DNA of 21,758 nucleotides from Bacteroidales bacterium (lineage in GTDB: Bacteria; Bacteroidota; Bacteroidia; Bacteroidales; UBA932). The stretch lies in NCBI GenBank assembly GCA_021443625.1, contig JABUTP010000002.1:3344-25101 (forward strand). The letters are read 5' to 3'. Positions 7,442 through 16,295 of the stretch are shown here, piece after piece. Position numbers and translations under genes: made by a program. The notes below the pieces were generated by a model that did no database searches, had not been told where the DNA came from, and was given only the letters and a program-made list of their open reading frames with translations. Positions within the stretch are counted from its first letter, which is position 1; every line of letters starts with the position of its first letter.

Positions 7442-8626
7442 ATGAGCAAACCTGTTCTTATGACCCAGTCGTGGCGTTGGTATGGTCCCAACGACCCCGT
7501 ATCGTTAAGTGAAATCAGGCAGACCGGTGCCACAGACATCGTTCACGCCCTCCACCATATACCCAACGGCGAAATCTGGTCGGTGGAAGAGATTTACAAA
7601 CGCAAGAAACTCATTGCCAAGGCCGGACTCAATTGGTCGGTGGTGGAGAGTGTCCCGGTTCACGAACACATCAAGACCCAGACGGGTGATTTCCAGAAAT
7701 ACATTGACAATTACAAGGAGAGCATCCGCAATCTGGCACGATGCGGCATCCACTGCATCACATATAACTTTATGCCCATTCTCGACTGGACCCGCACCAA
7801 TCTGGCATACCAGTGCCCCGACGGCAGCCGTGCGCTGAGGTTCGAGAGGGCGGCCTTCATCGCGTTCGACCTTTTCATACTGAAGCGTGAGGGGGCGGAG
7901 AAGGAGTACACCGCAGAGGAGAAAGAGCGTGCAAGAGTCCGCTTCGGACAGATGGACGAAGCCGAGAAAACCCAGCTCACCCGCACTATTATCGCCGGTC
8001 TGCCCGGCTCTGAAGAGAGTTTTACCGTAGAGCAGCTGCAGGAGGCTCTGGCCAGATACGAAAATGTCGATGCCGACAGACTCCGCGCCAACCTCATATA
8101 TTTCCTCAAAGAAATCTGCCCCGTGTGCGACGAGGTCGGTTCCCAGATGGTGATTCACCCCGATGATCCGCCGTATTCCATTCTCGGCCTGCCCCGCATC
8201 CTCTCCACCGCAGAGGATTTCCGCAAACTCATCGAGGCCGTGCCCAACGTTTCCAACGGGCTGTGTCTCTGCACCGGCAGTTTCGGCAGCGGCGGCAACA
8301 ACGACTGTCCCGCAATGATGCGCGAGTTCGGCGACCGCGTTGGCTTTGTCCATCTGCGCAGCACCGAGCGCAATGCCGACGGAGACTTCTACGAGGCATA
8401 CCACCTTGAGGGCGGCATCGATATGTACGAGATGATGAAGGCTCTTCTGGAGGTTGAGCAGAGGAGGGGTGTTTCCATCCCCGTCCGTCCCGACCACGGC
8501 CACCAGATGTGCGACGACCTCAACAAAAAGACCAATCCCGGATACTCCCTGTATGGCCGAATGAGGGGCCTTGCAGAATTAAGGGGTCTCGAAATGGGCA
8601 TCGCCAAGACTCTTTACAAGGACTGA
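7442..8626 (+). CDS. uxuA: Mannonate dehydratase
   Basis: Removes water from D-mannonate to give 2-keto-3-deoxygluconate in the glucuronate branch of hexuronate breakdown. The 394-residue length and the N-terminus ([19 protein letters not shown]) are typical of the UxuA family, a metal-dependent TIM barrel. Likely metal-binding segments are [25 protein letters not shown] and RPDHGHQM, in that order. It forms a clear pair with the SDR gene 14 bases upstream. The isomerase (uxaC), the kinase and the aldolase that complete the route are not in this window. Sixty-three bases separate it from the transporter gene downstream. Confidence 0.96.
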   Translation: MSKPVLMTQSWRWYGPNDPVSLSEIRQTGATDIVHALHHIPNGEIWSVEEIYKRKKLIAKAGLNWSVVESVPVHEHIKTQTGDFQKYIDNYKESIRNLARCGIHCITYNFMPILDWTRTNLAYQCPDGSRALRFERAAFIAFDLFILKREGAEKEYTAEEKERARVRFGQMDEAEKTQLTRTIIAGLPGSEESFTVEQLQEALARYENVDADRLRANLIYFLKEICPVCDEVGSQMVIHPDDPPYSILGLPRILSTAEDFRKLIEAVPNVSNGLCLCTGSFGSGGNNDCPAMMREFGDRVGFVHLRSTERNADGDFYEAYHLEGGIDMYEMMKALLEVEQRRGVSIPVRPDHGHQMCDDLNKKTNPGYSLYGRMRGLAELRGLEMGIAKTLYKD

Positions 8627-8689
8627 GATGTTCTGCACTCTTTTCGTGAAAACAGCTTCTAAAACTTTCGTTTCAAAGTAGCGGTCGGG

Positions 8690-9619
8690 ATGTTGTGGAC
8701 TTTGCTTGCCGTGGTTTCGGCAATGTTTCTGGGTTTGTACGATGTGGCCAAGAAGAGCTCCCTCAAGAGCAATCCCGTCATATCGGTATTGGCCGTAAGT
8801 ACCGGAATTTCCGCTATTTTCTTCATTCCGTTCGCCCTGAACCAGATTTTCGGTCTGGGGTGGTTCGGCGGAACCATGTTCGACATAGCCGAGGCGGCGC
8901 CGAGAGATTATCTGCTGGTCTTTTTCAAGACCATCATCGTCTATTTGTCTTGGATTCTCAGTTACTTTGGCCTGAAAACCACCCCGCTCTCGATTTACGG
9001 CCCTCTGAATGCCTCCCGTCCGATGCTCGTCCTCCTTGGGGCGATAGCGATTTACGGGGAGCGGCTCAACGTTTACCAATGGATCGGTATCGTGCTTGCC
9101 ATAGGCTCGCTTTTTATGCTGAGCATATCGTCCCGCAAGAACGAGGGGATAGATTTCAGGCATAACAGGGGAATATGGTGCGTGGCCCTCGGTATGGTCT
9201 TCGGGGCGGCCAGCGCGCTGTACGACAAGTTTCTTCTGGTCAGGATGGACAATATGTTCGTCCAGACGTGGTTCGTCATATTCCAGGCGGGGATGATGCT
9301 CTCGACGCTCGCTCTGGTCAAGTTTTTCCAGATGCGGAAAACGGCCCGCGGCGGGGGAGATGCCCCGGAAAAGTTCCATTGGAGCCCCTCCATCCTTGCC
9401 ATATCGGTGTTTCTGACCCTGGCCGATTTCGCCTATTTCTACAGTCTTACCCTGGATGGGGCTATGGTGAGCGTCGTCTCAACCTTGAGAAGGGCCTCGG
9501 TGGTGGTTTCGTTCCTGTTTGCCGCGCTGGTGTTCAAGGAGAAGAACATCCGTTCCAAGGCGGTAGATCTGGGCCTCGTGTTGCTCGGTATGGTGTTCCT
9601 GCTGCTCGGTACGAGGTAG
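8690..9619 (+). CDS. EamA/DMT-family membrane transporter
   Basis: A 309-residue inner-membrane protein with about ten hydrophobic segments arranged as two similar halves, the usual plan of the drug/metabolite transporter superfamily. The first EamA half ends near ERLNVYQWIGIVLAIGSLF, the second near KEKNIRSKAVDLGLVLLGM; the E-x(n)-G-x-x-L pattern after a conserved helix is typical. Charged residues concentrate in the central loop (about 145-155) and near 230. Substrate cannot be read from sequence. It follows uxuBA on the same strand after 63 bases, so it may move a hexuronate or a related metabolite, or may be unrelated. It ends five bases from the convergent priA stop. Confidence 0.87.
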   Translation: MLWTLLAVVSAMFLGLYDVAKKSSLKSNPVISVLAVSTGISAIFFIPFALNQIFGLGWFGGTMFDIAEAAPRDYLLVFFKTIIVYLSWILSYFGLKTTPLSIYGPLNASRPMLVLLGAIAIYGERLNVYQWIGIVLAIGSLFMLSISSRKNEGIDFRHNRGIWCVALGMVFGAASALYDKFLLVRMDNMFVQTWFVIFQAGMMLSTLALVKFFQMRKTARGGGDAPEKFHWSPSILAISVFLTLADFAYFYSLTLDGAMVSVVSTLRRASVVVSFLFAALVFKEKNIRSKAVDLGLVLLGMVFLLLGTR

Positions 9620-9624
9620 GGAAA

Positions 9625-11643
9625 CTACAGCGGATCCACGTCGATAGTGATGTCGGTTGAGGGGAATTTCTCCCGCAACTCCTCCACCAGTTTCAGAATA
9701 TCCGTCTTGGTGCGGGCCAGATTGCCGCGGCGGGGAAGTTTTATCCAGATGTTCCGAATCGATTTGCCCGCAATCCTGTCTATGGGCGGAACCGATTCCA
9801 GGGGGGACATCAGCCCCCTGTTGGCGGGCAGACGCTGCATCAGGGTGGCGCATACGGCGCGGAGGTTATCCTGCGAGGCATCCTTTACGACAATCTGAAT
9901 CAGCCGCACGTATGGGGGGAAGTTGAACTGCTTCCGCTGCTCCAGAATCTCGTTCCGCAGCGCATCCACGCTGTCGGGTGTTTTCACCGCCTCTATGATG
10001 GGGTGCTGCGGCTGGGAGGTCTGGATGACTATCTCGCCGTCGGACGTGCGCCGGCAGGCCCTTCCTTTGAGCTGGGTCAGCAGCTGGCACGCTTTTTCGT
10101 CGGCCCTGAAATCTTGCAGGGAAAGGATGGAATCGACGCTTACCACCGCCACCAGGGTGAGTTTCTCGAAATCAAACCCCTTTGTTATCATCTGGGTTCC
10201 CACCAAGATGTCAATCTTGCCATCTTCAAACTCCTTCAATATCTGCTTTTCGGCAACCTTTGACGTCGTGGTCTCAAGGTCAAAGCGGGCGATGCGGGCC
10301 TCCGGAAATATGGATTGCAGCTGCTCGGCTATCTTTTCGGTGCCGGAACCTTTGAGAAGATACGTCCCTTTGCCGCAGTCGGCGCAGGTGGACGAGAATG
10401 GGGCGGAATAGCCGCAGTAATGGCAGGAGAGGGAGTTCGAAAATTTATGGTAGGTGAGTCCCACGTTGCACTTGGGGCAACGGGCTATGGCACCGCAACG
10501 GTCGCACTGGATGAACGAGCTGTATGCCCTGCGGGAACGGAATACCATTATCTGCTCCTTGCGGGCGAGCCGCTGGCCCATCAGGTTTATGAGACGCTGC
10601 GAGATTGCCCCTTTTGCATTGCGGAGGCGATAGACTTCGTTCATGTCAATCACGGTGACTTCCGACTCTCCGGCTCCGTAATACTTCTGACGCAGCTGCA
10701 CAAGGCCGTATTTTCCCCGGGAAACATTGTAGAGCGACTCCATCGAGGGGGTGGCGCTGCCGAGCAGGGTGCAGATGCCCAGCCGCGAGGCGAGCATCAG
10801 CGCCGCATCCCGGCCGTTGTAGCGGGGGTTGGGCTCGTTCTGCTTGTATGACGAGTCGTGCTCTTCGTCCACAATGATGAATCCCAGATTGCTCAGGGGA
10901 AGCAGCAGGGCGGAACGGGTGCCGAGAATCATAGTCGAAGAACACCCTTCGGAAAGCCGGTCGAATATCTTCTTGCGCACCGTCACGGTCTGTTTGGAGT
11001 GATAGACAACCACCTTGTCGCCGAGTGCCTTGCGCAGCCGCTCCTCAAGTTGGCGGGAAATGGCTATCTCCGGCACAAGATAGAGGACGTTGCGCCCTTC
11101 GTCCAGATGTCTTCGGGCCGCCTTGATGTAGATTTCGGTCTTGCCGGAGGCTGTGACACCATCGAGCAGCACCGTTCTCAAACCGTTGGCATAGTGGCTT
11201 TCAATCTCGTCGTATGCCTTCTGCTGTGCCTCCGAAAGGGGCTTTTCATCGTCGCAGACGTATGTTTTGGGAGGCTTGCTGACACTCCGGGTCTTGTCCG
11301 ATTCCTTGAGAAAGGCGGAAGGGCAGGCGCTGCGGAACACGTCGGCCACGCTGCAGAGGTAGTAGGATGCGATGTCCTGCCAGAATGCCAGCTGCTGTGC
11401 GGTCAGGGGCTTCGGGGCCAGAATCTTTTCGATGGGAAGAATACGGCTCAAATCGACGTGGGCGGGGGGTGGGCAGTGGTCTTTGCACACCACGGCGGGG
11501 TAACGGCGGTGGCTGAACGTCACGGCAACCAGAGAACCCGATTGCACTGCCTCTCCAACCTCATCCGGCACGCTGTACGTCACCGGAAAACTGAGTTTGA
11601 GGGGCAATATTACCTCCACATATCGAATATCAGCGTCTTTCAC
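9625..11643 (-). CDS. priA: Primosomal protein N' (replication restart helicase PriA), atypical
   Basis: PriA is a 3'-5' superfamily 2 helicase that reloads the replisome at stalled forks. The 672-residue protein has the N-terminal 3'-DNA-binding domain (about 1-105), Walker A GVTASGKT (162-169), PEIAISRQ, DEEH (259-262), LGSATPS (294-300), four CxxC-type pairs for two zincs (Cys380, 383, 389, 392, 407, 410, 420, 423) and a C-terminal domain ending DVDPL. Walker A sits about 60 residues earlier than in E. coli because the winged-helix domain appears missing; the helicase begins soon after DVFRSACPSAFLK. Motif IV reads VFRSRRAY and motif VI QLKGRACR, against the usual LNRRGY and QVAGRAGR. The start is a GTG; no ATG lies nearby. 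It is divergent from trxB. Confidence 0.94.
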   Translation of the reverse strand: MKDADIRYVEVILPLKLSFPVTYSVPDEVGEAVQSGSLVAVTFSHRRYPAVVCKDHCPPPAHVDLSRILPIEKILAPKPLTAQQLAFWQDIASYYLCSVADVFRSACPSAFLKESDKTRSVSKPPKTYVCDDEKPLSEAQQKAYDEIESHYANGLRTVLLDGVTASGKTEIYIKAARRHLDEGRNVLYLVPEIAISRQLEERLRKALGDKVVVYHSKQTVTVRKKIFDRLSEGCSSTMILGTRSALLLPLSNLGFIIVDEEHDSSYKQNEPNPRYNGRDAALMLASRLGICTLLGSATPSMESLYNVSRGKYGLVQLRQKYYGAGESEVTVIDMNEVYRLRNAKGAISQRLINLMGQRLARKEQIMVFRSRRAYSSFIQCDRCGAIARCPKCNVGLTYHKFSNSLSCHYCGYSAPFSSTCADCGKGTYLLKGSGTEKIAEQLQSIFPEARIARFDLETTTSKVAEKQILKEFEDGKIDILVGTQMITKGFDFEKLTLVAVVSVDSILSLQDFRADEKACQLLTQLKGRACRRTSDGEIVIQTSQPQHPIIEAVKTPDSVDALRNEILEQRKQFNFPPYVRLIQIVVKDASQDNLRAVCATLMQRLPANRGLMSPLESVPPIDRIAGKSIRNIWIKLPRRGNLARTKTDILKLVEELREKFPSTDITIDVDPL

Positions 11644-11667
11644 GATACGAAAATAAATAAAAAATAT

Positions 11668-11675
11668 TAACTTTG
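11668..11675 (+). promoter_or_regulatory. Possible -7 element for the trxB-to-pepP run
   Basis: TAACTTTG matches TAnnTTTG, 59 bases before the trxB ATG. The 25 bases upstream are almost purely A/T, with no TTTG element at the usual distance. It lies in the 91-base gap between the divergent priA and trxB; no comparable match was seen on the minus strand for priA. Confidence 0.5.
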
Positions 11676-11734
11676 CCCGCTAATTGTGTTGAGAAAACAT
11701 ATTATTCGACCCGAAACATACAATAAACACTTAT

Positions 11735-12658
11735 ATGGAAAAGGTTAAATGTCTCATAATAGGCAGTGGTCCTGCAGGATATACCGCTGCTCTCTACGCC
11801 TCCCGCGCAGGTCTGGCCCCCGTTCTCTACGAGGGGATGCAGCCCGGCGGACAGCTTACCACCACCACCGAAATCGAGAACTTTCCCGGCTACCCCAACG
11901 GGGTGGATGCCAATGTGATGATGGGCGAGTTCCGGGCTCAGGCAGAACGCTTCGGCGCCGACATACGTTTCGGGTCTGTGACAGACGTCGATTTCTCTGG
12001 GAGCAACCACATTGTCACCATAGATGACGACGCCAAGATAGAGGCCGAAAGTGTCATTATAGCCACCGGAGCCTCCGCAAAATATCTTGGTCTCGAAAGT
12101 GAAACCCGCCTCAGGGGTATGGGTGTCTCCGCGTGCGCTACCTGCGACGGATTTTTCTACCGCGGCAAGGTTGTTGCAGTGGTCGGCGGCGGTGATACGG
12201 CTTGCGAAGAGGCTTCCTACCTCGCAGGATTGTGCAGCAAGGTCTATATGATAGTGCGGCGCAACGTGCTTAGGGCTTCGGAGGCAATGCAGCAGAGAGT
12301 GAAGAACACCCCCAACATTGAGATTCTCTGGGAAACCCAGACAGAGGAAGTCCTTTCGGACGCAATGGGTGTCAACGGTGCAAGGCTGGTGCGTAAGAGC
12401 GGAGAGAAGTTTGACATTGCGATAGACGGATTTTTCCTCGCCATAGGTCATCATCCCAACTCAGACCTTTTCAAGACCTATGTTGAGACCGATGATCAGG
12501 GGTATATCAAAGTCCGGACGGGAAGCCAGGCCACAAATGTCCCGGGCGTGTTTGCCGCGGGAGACGTATGCGACCCCAGATACCGTCAGGCAATCGTTGC
12601 TGCAGGCAGCGGATGCAAAGCCGCGATGGATGCGGAAAAATATTTGATGGAAAAATAG
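11735..12658 (+). CDS. trxB: Thioredoxin reductase
   Basis: A flavoprotein that passes electrons from NADPH to thioredoxin. FAD-binding GSGPAGYTAAL is at 10-20, the redox pair CATC is Cys134-Cys137 followed by DGFFY, the NADPH-binding GGGDTACEEA comes after it, and the C-terminal FAD motif GVFAAGDVCD is near 272. At 307 residues it has the normal low-molecular-weight bacterial form. It is first in a plus-strand run of six genes; bamD begins one base after its stop, so translation is likely coupled. Confidence 0.97.
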   Translation: MEKVKCLIIGSGPAGYTAALYASRAGLAPVLYEGMQPGGQLTTTTEIENFPGYPNGVDANVMMGEFRAQAERFGADIRFGSVTDVDFSGSNHIVTIDDDAKIEAESVIIATGASAKYLGLESETRLRGMGVSACATCDGFFYRGKVVAVVGGGDTACEEASYLAGLCSKVYMIVRRNVLRASEAMQQRVKNTPNIEILWETQTEEVLSDAMGVNGARLVRKSGEKFDIAIDGFFLAIGHHPNSDLFKTYVETDDQGYIKVRTGSQATNVPGVFAAGDVCDPRYRQAIVAAGSGCKAAMDAEKYLMEK

Positions 12659-12659
12659 T

Positions 12660-13472
12660 ATGTACAAGAGGTTCATTGCATTGGTTCTTACGGTACTGGC
12701 GCTTGCCGGTTGTTCAAGCAAGTTTGAAAAGCTGCTTTCGAGTTACGACTTTCCCCAGAAATACAAAGTCGCCCTCCAGCTTTATGAGGAGGAGAAATTC
12801 ACGAAAGCGTCCCAATTGTTTGAGTCAATAGCAATGCTCTCCGACAATTCACCCCAGGAGGACACTGTAAAATTCTACTGGGCCATGAGCAACTACCGCA
12901 ATCTCGACTATGCCACAGCCGAGGAGGAGTTCAGGGATTTTATCACAACCTTCGCCCGCAGTCCCTTTGCAGAGGAGGCCGAGTTCCGTATGATAGACTG
13001 CATGTACCAGCAGACCTACCGTTACGAACTGGACCAGAACCCGACCAACCGCGCCCTGACGTTCATATCGCGCTATCTGTTGGAACACAGCAAGTCCCAA
13101 TATACCGACATGTGCCTTCTGATGCAGGACGACCTCCATCAGAGACTTGAACAGAAGGCCTATGAAGGAGCCAAACTCTATTACCACATGGAGGATTATC
13201 TGGCTGCCCATCACGCCCTCAAGAACGTCCTCAAGGACAATGCCGACAACCGCTACCGCGAGGATGTCCTCTACTATACTGCAATGGCGGCATACAAGTA
13301 TGCCCTGAACAGCATTCCCCAGAAGCAGAAAGAGAGATATATGACCTTCCTCGACGACTATTACAATTTCGTGAGCGAATATCCCGAAAGCAAATACCGC
13401 ACGGAGATAGACCACATCTACAAGAGGGTCAGCAAAATCATCAAACCCGAAGAAAACACAACCAACGAATAA
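12660..13472 (+). CDS. bamD: Outer membrane protein assembly factor BamD (lipoprotein)
   Basis: BamD is the essential lipoprotein partner of BamA in inserting outer-membrane beta-barrels. A lipoprotein signal peptide ends in LALAGC with the lipidated cysteine at 18, followed by SSKFEKLLSSYD, typical of the Bacteroidota family. The rest is alpha-helical TPR repeats (for example YEEEKFTKASQLFE and YRNLDYATAEEEFRDF). Length (270) is normal. It starts one base after the trxB stop and 18 bases before the omega-like gene. Its pairing with the omega-like gene is a common order in Bacteroidota. Confidence 0.93.
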   Translation: MYKRFIALVLTVLALAGCSSKFEKLLSSYDFPQKYKVALQLYEEEKFTKASQLFESIAMLSDNSPQEDTVKFYWAMSNYRNLDYATAEEEFRDFITTFARSPFAEEAEFRMIDCMYQQTYRYELDQNPTNRALTFISRYLLEHSKSQYTDMCLLMQDDLHQRLEQKAYEGAKLYYHMEDYLAAHHALKNVLKDNADNRYREDVLYYTAMAAYKYALNSIPQKQKERYMTFLDDYYNFVSEYPESKYRTEIDHIYKRVSKIIKPEENTTNE

Positions 13473-13490
13473 TCAGAAATTTCAATCATA

Positions 13491-13802
13491 ATGGAAAAGA
13501 AAAACACCGCTCCTACAAACACTGTTACCAGAGACCTTTCGGCTCTGGCAGCACCCACCGGAAACATTTACGAATCGGTAATGATTATTGCCAAGCGTGC
13601 CAATCAGATAGGTGCCGAAATCAAGCAGGAGCTCAGCCACAAACTCGAGGAGTTTGCCGGTTATGCCGACACTCTCGAGGAGACCTTTGAAAACAAAGAG
13701 CAGATAGAGATTTCAAGGTACTACGAGCGCCTTCCCAAGCCCACTCTCACCGCCATCAAAGAGTTTCAGGACAAGGAAATAGTATATCGCAAAGCTGACT
13801 GA
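13491..13802 (+). CDS. rpoZ: RNA polymerase omega-like subunit (Bacteroidota type)
   Basis: A 103-residue protein that matches the Bacteroidota omega/Rpb6-like family. The core GNIYESVMIIAKRANQIG corresponds to the omega helix that folds against the beta' subunit and helps assembly. The C-terminal half is acidic and helical, ending YERLPKPTLTAIKEF. It lies in the same run as bamD (18 bases upstream) and recN (59 bases downstream). The family is assigned from the characteristic helix and the neighbours; sequence similarity to E. coli omega is low. Confidence 0.85.
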   Translation: MEKKNTAPTNTVTRDLSALAAPTGNIYESVMIIAKRANQIGAEIKQELSHKLEEFAGYADTLEETFENKEQIEISRYYERLPKPTLTAIKEFQDKEIVYRKAD

Positions 13803-13861
13803 GAACAGCCGGCTTCACGGTTTGAAAAGCCTTCAAAAAACGGGCGCTGCCCCACGCGGTA

Positions 13862-15466
13862 ATGCTTAGAAGACTCTCCATACAGAATTATGCGCTGATA
13901 GATGTTCTGGATATAGAAATCCCGGAACATCTTGTCATTATTACGGGTGACTCCGGAGCGGGAAAATCCATCCTGCTGGGAGCCCTGGCGCTGCTGTTGG
14001 GAGGGAAGGCCGATGTCGGCGTCATAAGAGACCCGCATCGCAACTGCGTGGTCGAGGCGGAGTTCAATGACCTGACGGTCAGGAGGGTTGTCACGCCGGC
14101 GGGGCGTTCGCGGGTTTTCGTGGATGACGAACCGGCCACTATGGAGCAGATTAAGTCCATAGCCCGCAGTTATGTCGATATCCATTCCCAGAACAGCCAG
14201 CTCCTTCTGGCGGATGCCGCATATCGACTGTCGGTGGTGGATGCCTGTGCCGGCAATGAGGACCTTAGGCGCAGTTATGCCGTGGCCTACGACGCATTGA
14301 GCGATGCCCAAAGAGAACTTGCTCAGTTGGAAAGCCGCATTGCAGAAAGCTCCAGACAGGAAGATTACATCCGTTTCCAATACGAAAGGCTGGTGCAGGC
14401 AAAACTGAAAGAAGGGGAGTTGCAGGAGCTGGAAGAGGAACAGCGCACCCTCGCGAATGCGACCGAAATCAAGGAGGGACTGTCGTCGTCCCTCGAGGAG
14501 TTGTCCTATGGCGAATCGTCGGTTGCGTCCAAACTGAAAAGCGTACATCATACCCTGGAACGTCTTTCGCGCTACACGGCTGAGGCGGCCGGTCTCGCTT
14601 CCAGAGTGGAGTCGTGCCGCATTGAACTCAAGGACATATCGTCGTCCCTCGACGCCCTTCAGGATTCCATAGAGGCCAGTCCGGGCCGGCTTGAAACGGT
14701 TGAAAACCGCATTTCGATGCTGTATGACCTGATGGGCAAGCACGGCGCAGGCTCTGTGGAAGAGTTGATAGCATTGCGCACTCAATATGAATCGCAACTT
14801 GCCGAGACAGACGATTTTGCAAACAAGAAAGAGACGCTTCTGGCAGAGATGGATGTCCGCCGCGACACGGTGGCCCGTCTGGCGAAGGCCCTTGCCTTGA
14901 GCAGGGAACAGGCCGCCAAAGAGTTGTCTGCGGCACTTCAGGAAGAAATCCGGGCTCTCGATATGCCGAGGGCGGCTTTTGACATAACCTTGAGCAAACT
15001 GGACGAACTGGGCCGGAGCGGGGGAGAAGCCGTGGAATTCATGTTCTCTTCGGCTGGGGACGACCTCCTCAAACCCATCTCCAAATGTGCATCCGGAGGA
15101 GAGATGTCGCGTATAATGTTGTGCGTCAAATCCCATCTGGCGGGCAAATCAGAAATGCCGACGGTAATCTTCGACGAGATAGACACCGGCATCTCCGGAA
15201 GTCTGGCAGACAAGGTGGGGAAGAAGATTGTAGAGATGGGACGCGACACCCAGGTCATTGCCATCACCCACCTGCCGCAGGTTGCCGTGAAAGGGAATGC
15301 CCACTATCTCGTTTACAAGGAATACGGTGAAAATGCCGCCACGTCGCATATCAGGCAGATTGAGGGGGATGAGAGGGTACGCGAGATAGCCCGTATGATA
15401 AGCGGCAGCGAAATAACCCCCGAAGCCATGGCAAACGCCAGGGTTCTGTTGGAAATCAAACAATAA
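13862..15466 (+). CDS. recN: DNA repair protein RecN
   Basis: An SMC-like ATPase that acts in double-strand break repair. Walker A GDSGAGKS is at 29-36 after the typical N-terminus [14 protein letters not shown]. Two long coiled-coil arms fill the middle (about 150-360). The ABC signature [11 protein letters not shown] and Walker [13 protein letters not shown] follow, then ITHLPQVA with the switch histidine. Length (534) is close to the usual 550. The 59 bases before it hold no recognisable gene; as I recall, many Bacteroidales carry coaBC and a DUF4835 gene at this point. Confidence 0.95.
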   Translation: MLRRLSIQNYALIDVLDIEIPEHLVIITGDSGAGKSILLGALALLLGGKADVGVIRDPHRNCVVEAEFNDLTVRRVVTPAGRSRVFVDDEPATMEQIKSIARSYVDIHSQNSQLLLADAAYRLSVVDACAGNEDLRRSYAVAYDALSDAQRELAQLESRIAESSRQEDYIRFQYERLVQAKLKEGELQELEEEQRTLANATEIKEGLSSSLEELSYGESSVASKLKSVHHTLERLSRYTAEAAGLASRVESCRIELKDISSSLDALQDSIEASPGRLETVENRISMLYDLMGKHGAGSVEELIALRTQYESQLAETDDFANKKETLLAEMDVRRDTVARLAKALALSREQAAKELSAALQEEIRALDMPRAAFDITLSKLDELGRSGGEAVEFMFSSAGDDLLKPISKCASGGEMSRIMLCVKSHLAGKSEMPTVIFDEIDTGISGSLADKVGKKIVEMGRDTQVIAITHLPQVAVKGNAHYLVYKEYGENAATSHIRQIEGDERVREIARMISGSEITPEAMANARVLLEIKQ

Positions 15467-15476
15467 ACAAAATATT

Positions 15477-16286
15477 ATGAGACTCATCATTGAAGATTCC
15501 TATGGCAAGATGTCGCAGTGGGCAGCAATGTACATTGCCAATGCCATAAACAAATTCGGCCCCACCGCCGAAAAGCCTTTCGTTCTGGGCCTTCCCACAG
15601 GTTCAACCCCTCTGGGGACATACAAAGAACTTATCCATCTCAACAAGATAGGTAAGGTTTCGTTCAAGAATGTCGTCACGTTCAATATGGACGAATATGT
15701 GGGCCTTCCCAAAGACCACAGCGAAAGCTACTACACCTTTATGTGGAGCAACTTCTTCAGCCACATCGACATTCCCCGCGAGAACGTGAACATCCTCGAC
15801 GGCAATGCCCCCGACCTCATCGCAGAGTGCGAAAACTATGAGGCCAAAATCAAATCTTACGGCGGCATCAACCTCTTTATGGGCGGTATCGGCCCCGACG
15901 GCCACATCGCTTTCAACGAGCCCGGTTCTTCGCTGAATTCCCGCACCCGCATCAAGGATCTGACCACCGACACCATCATCGCCAACTCCCGTTTCTTCGG
16001 ATATGACACTTCCAAGGTGCCCCAGAGGGCCCTCACGGTAGGTGTCGGCACGGTAATGGATGCCAAGGAGGTTCTGATTCTCGTAAACGGCCACAACAAG
16101 GCCCGCGCCCTCCGTCACGCAGTGGAGGAATCCATCAATCATATGTGGACCATCTCCGTCCTCCAGCTCCATCCCCGGGGAATCATCGTGTGCGACGATG
16201 CCGCAACCGAAGAACTCAGAGTGGGTACCGTGAAGTATTACAAGGACATAGAGCGCGAGTACCTCAATCCCGAGAGTCTGGCATAA
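15477..16286 (+). CDS. nagB: Glucosamine-6-phosphate deaminase
   Basis: Converts glucosamine 6-phosphate to fructose 6-phosphate and ammonia, the last step of amino-sugar breakdown. The catalytic set sits at the same numbers as in E. coli NagB: Asp72 (NMDEYVGL), Asp141, His143 ([12 protein letters not shown]) and Glu148. The phosphate loop GLPTGSTP is at 38-45. Arg158 and Lys160, which bind the allosteric activator GlcNAc-6-P in the E. coli enzyme, are kept, so allosteric control is likely. Length is 269. It starts 10 bases after recN; nagA is not in the window. Confidence 0.97.
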   Translation: MRLIIEDSYGKMSQWAAMYIANAINKFGPTAEKPFVLGLPTGSTPLGTYKELIHLNKIGKVSFKNVVTFNMDEYVGLPKDHSESYYTFMWSNFFSHIDIPRENVNILDGNAPDLIAECENYEAKIKSYGGINLFMGGIGPDGHIAFNEPGSSLNSRTRIKDLTTDTIIANSRFFGYDTSKVPQRALTVGVGTVMDAKEVLILVNGHNKARALRHAVEESINHMWTISVLQLHPRGIIVCDDAATEELRVGTVKYYKDIEREYLNPESLA

Positions 16287-16295
16287 CTTCCTGTT

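Noticed and set aside
7505..8503. Minus-strand open frame opposite uxuA (332 codons)
   Set aside because: uxuA is certain by motif and length; this frame is a shadow.
8664..8679. ACTTT/AAAGT hairpin before the DMT gene
   Set aside because: Only five A/T-rich pairs with no T-tract; too weak to call a terminator between uxuA and the transporter.
13766..15136. Long minus-strand open frame opposite recN (456 codons)
   Set aside because: recN has full SMC-type motifs on the + strand; the opposite frame has no recognisable domain and arises from GC-rich codon bias.
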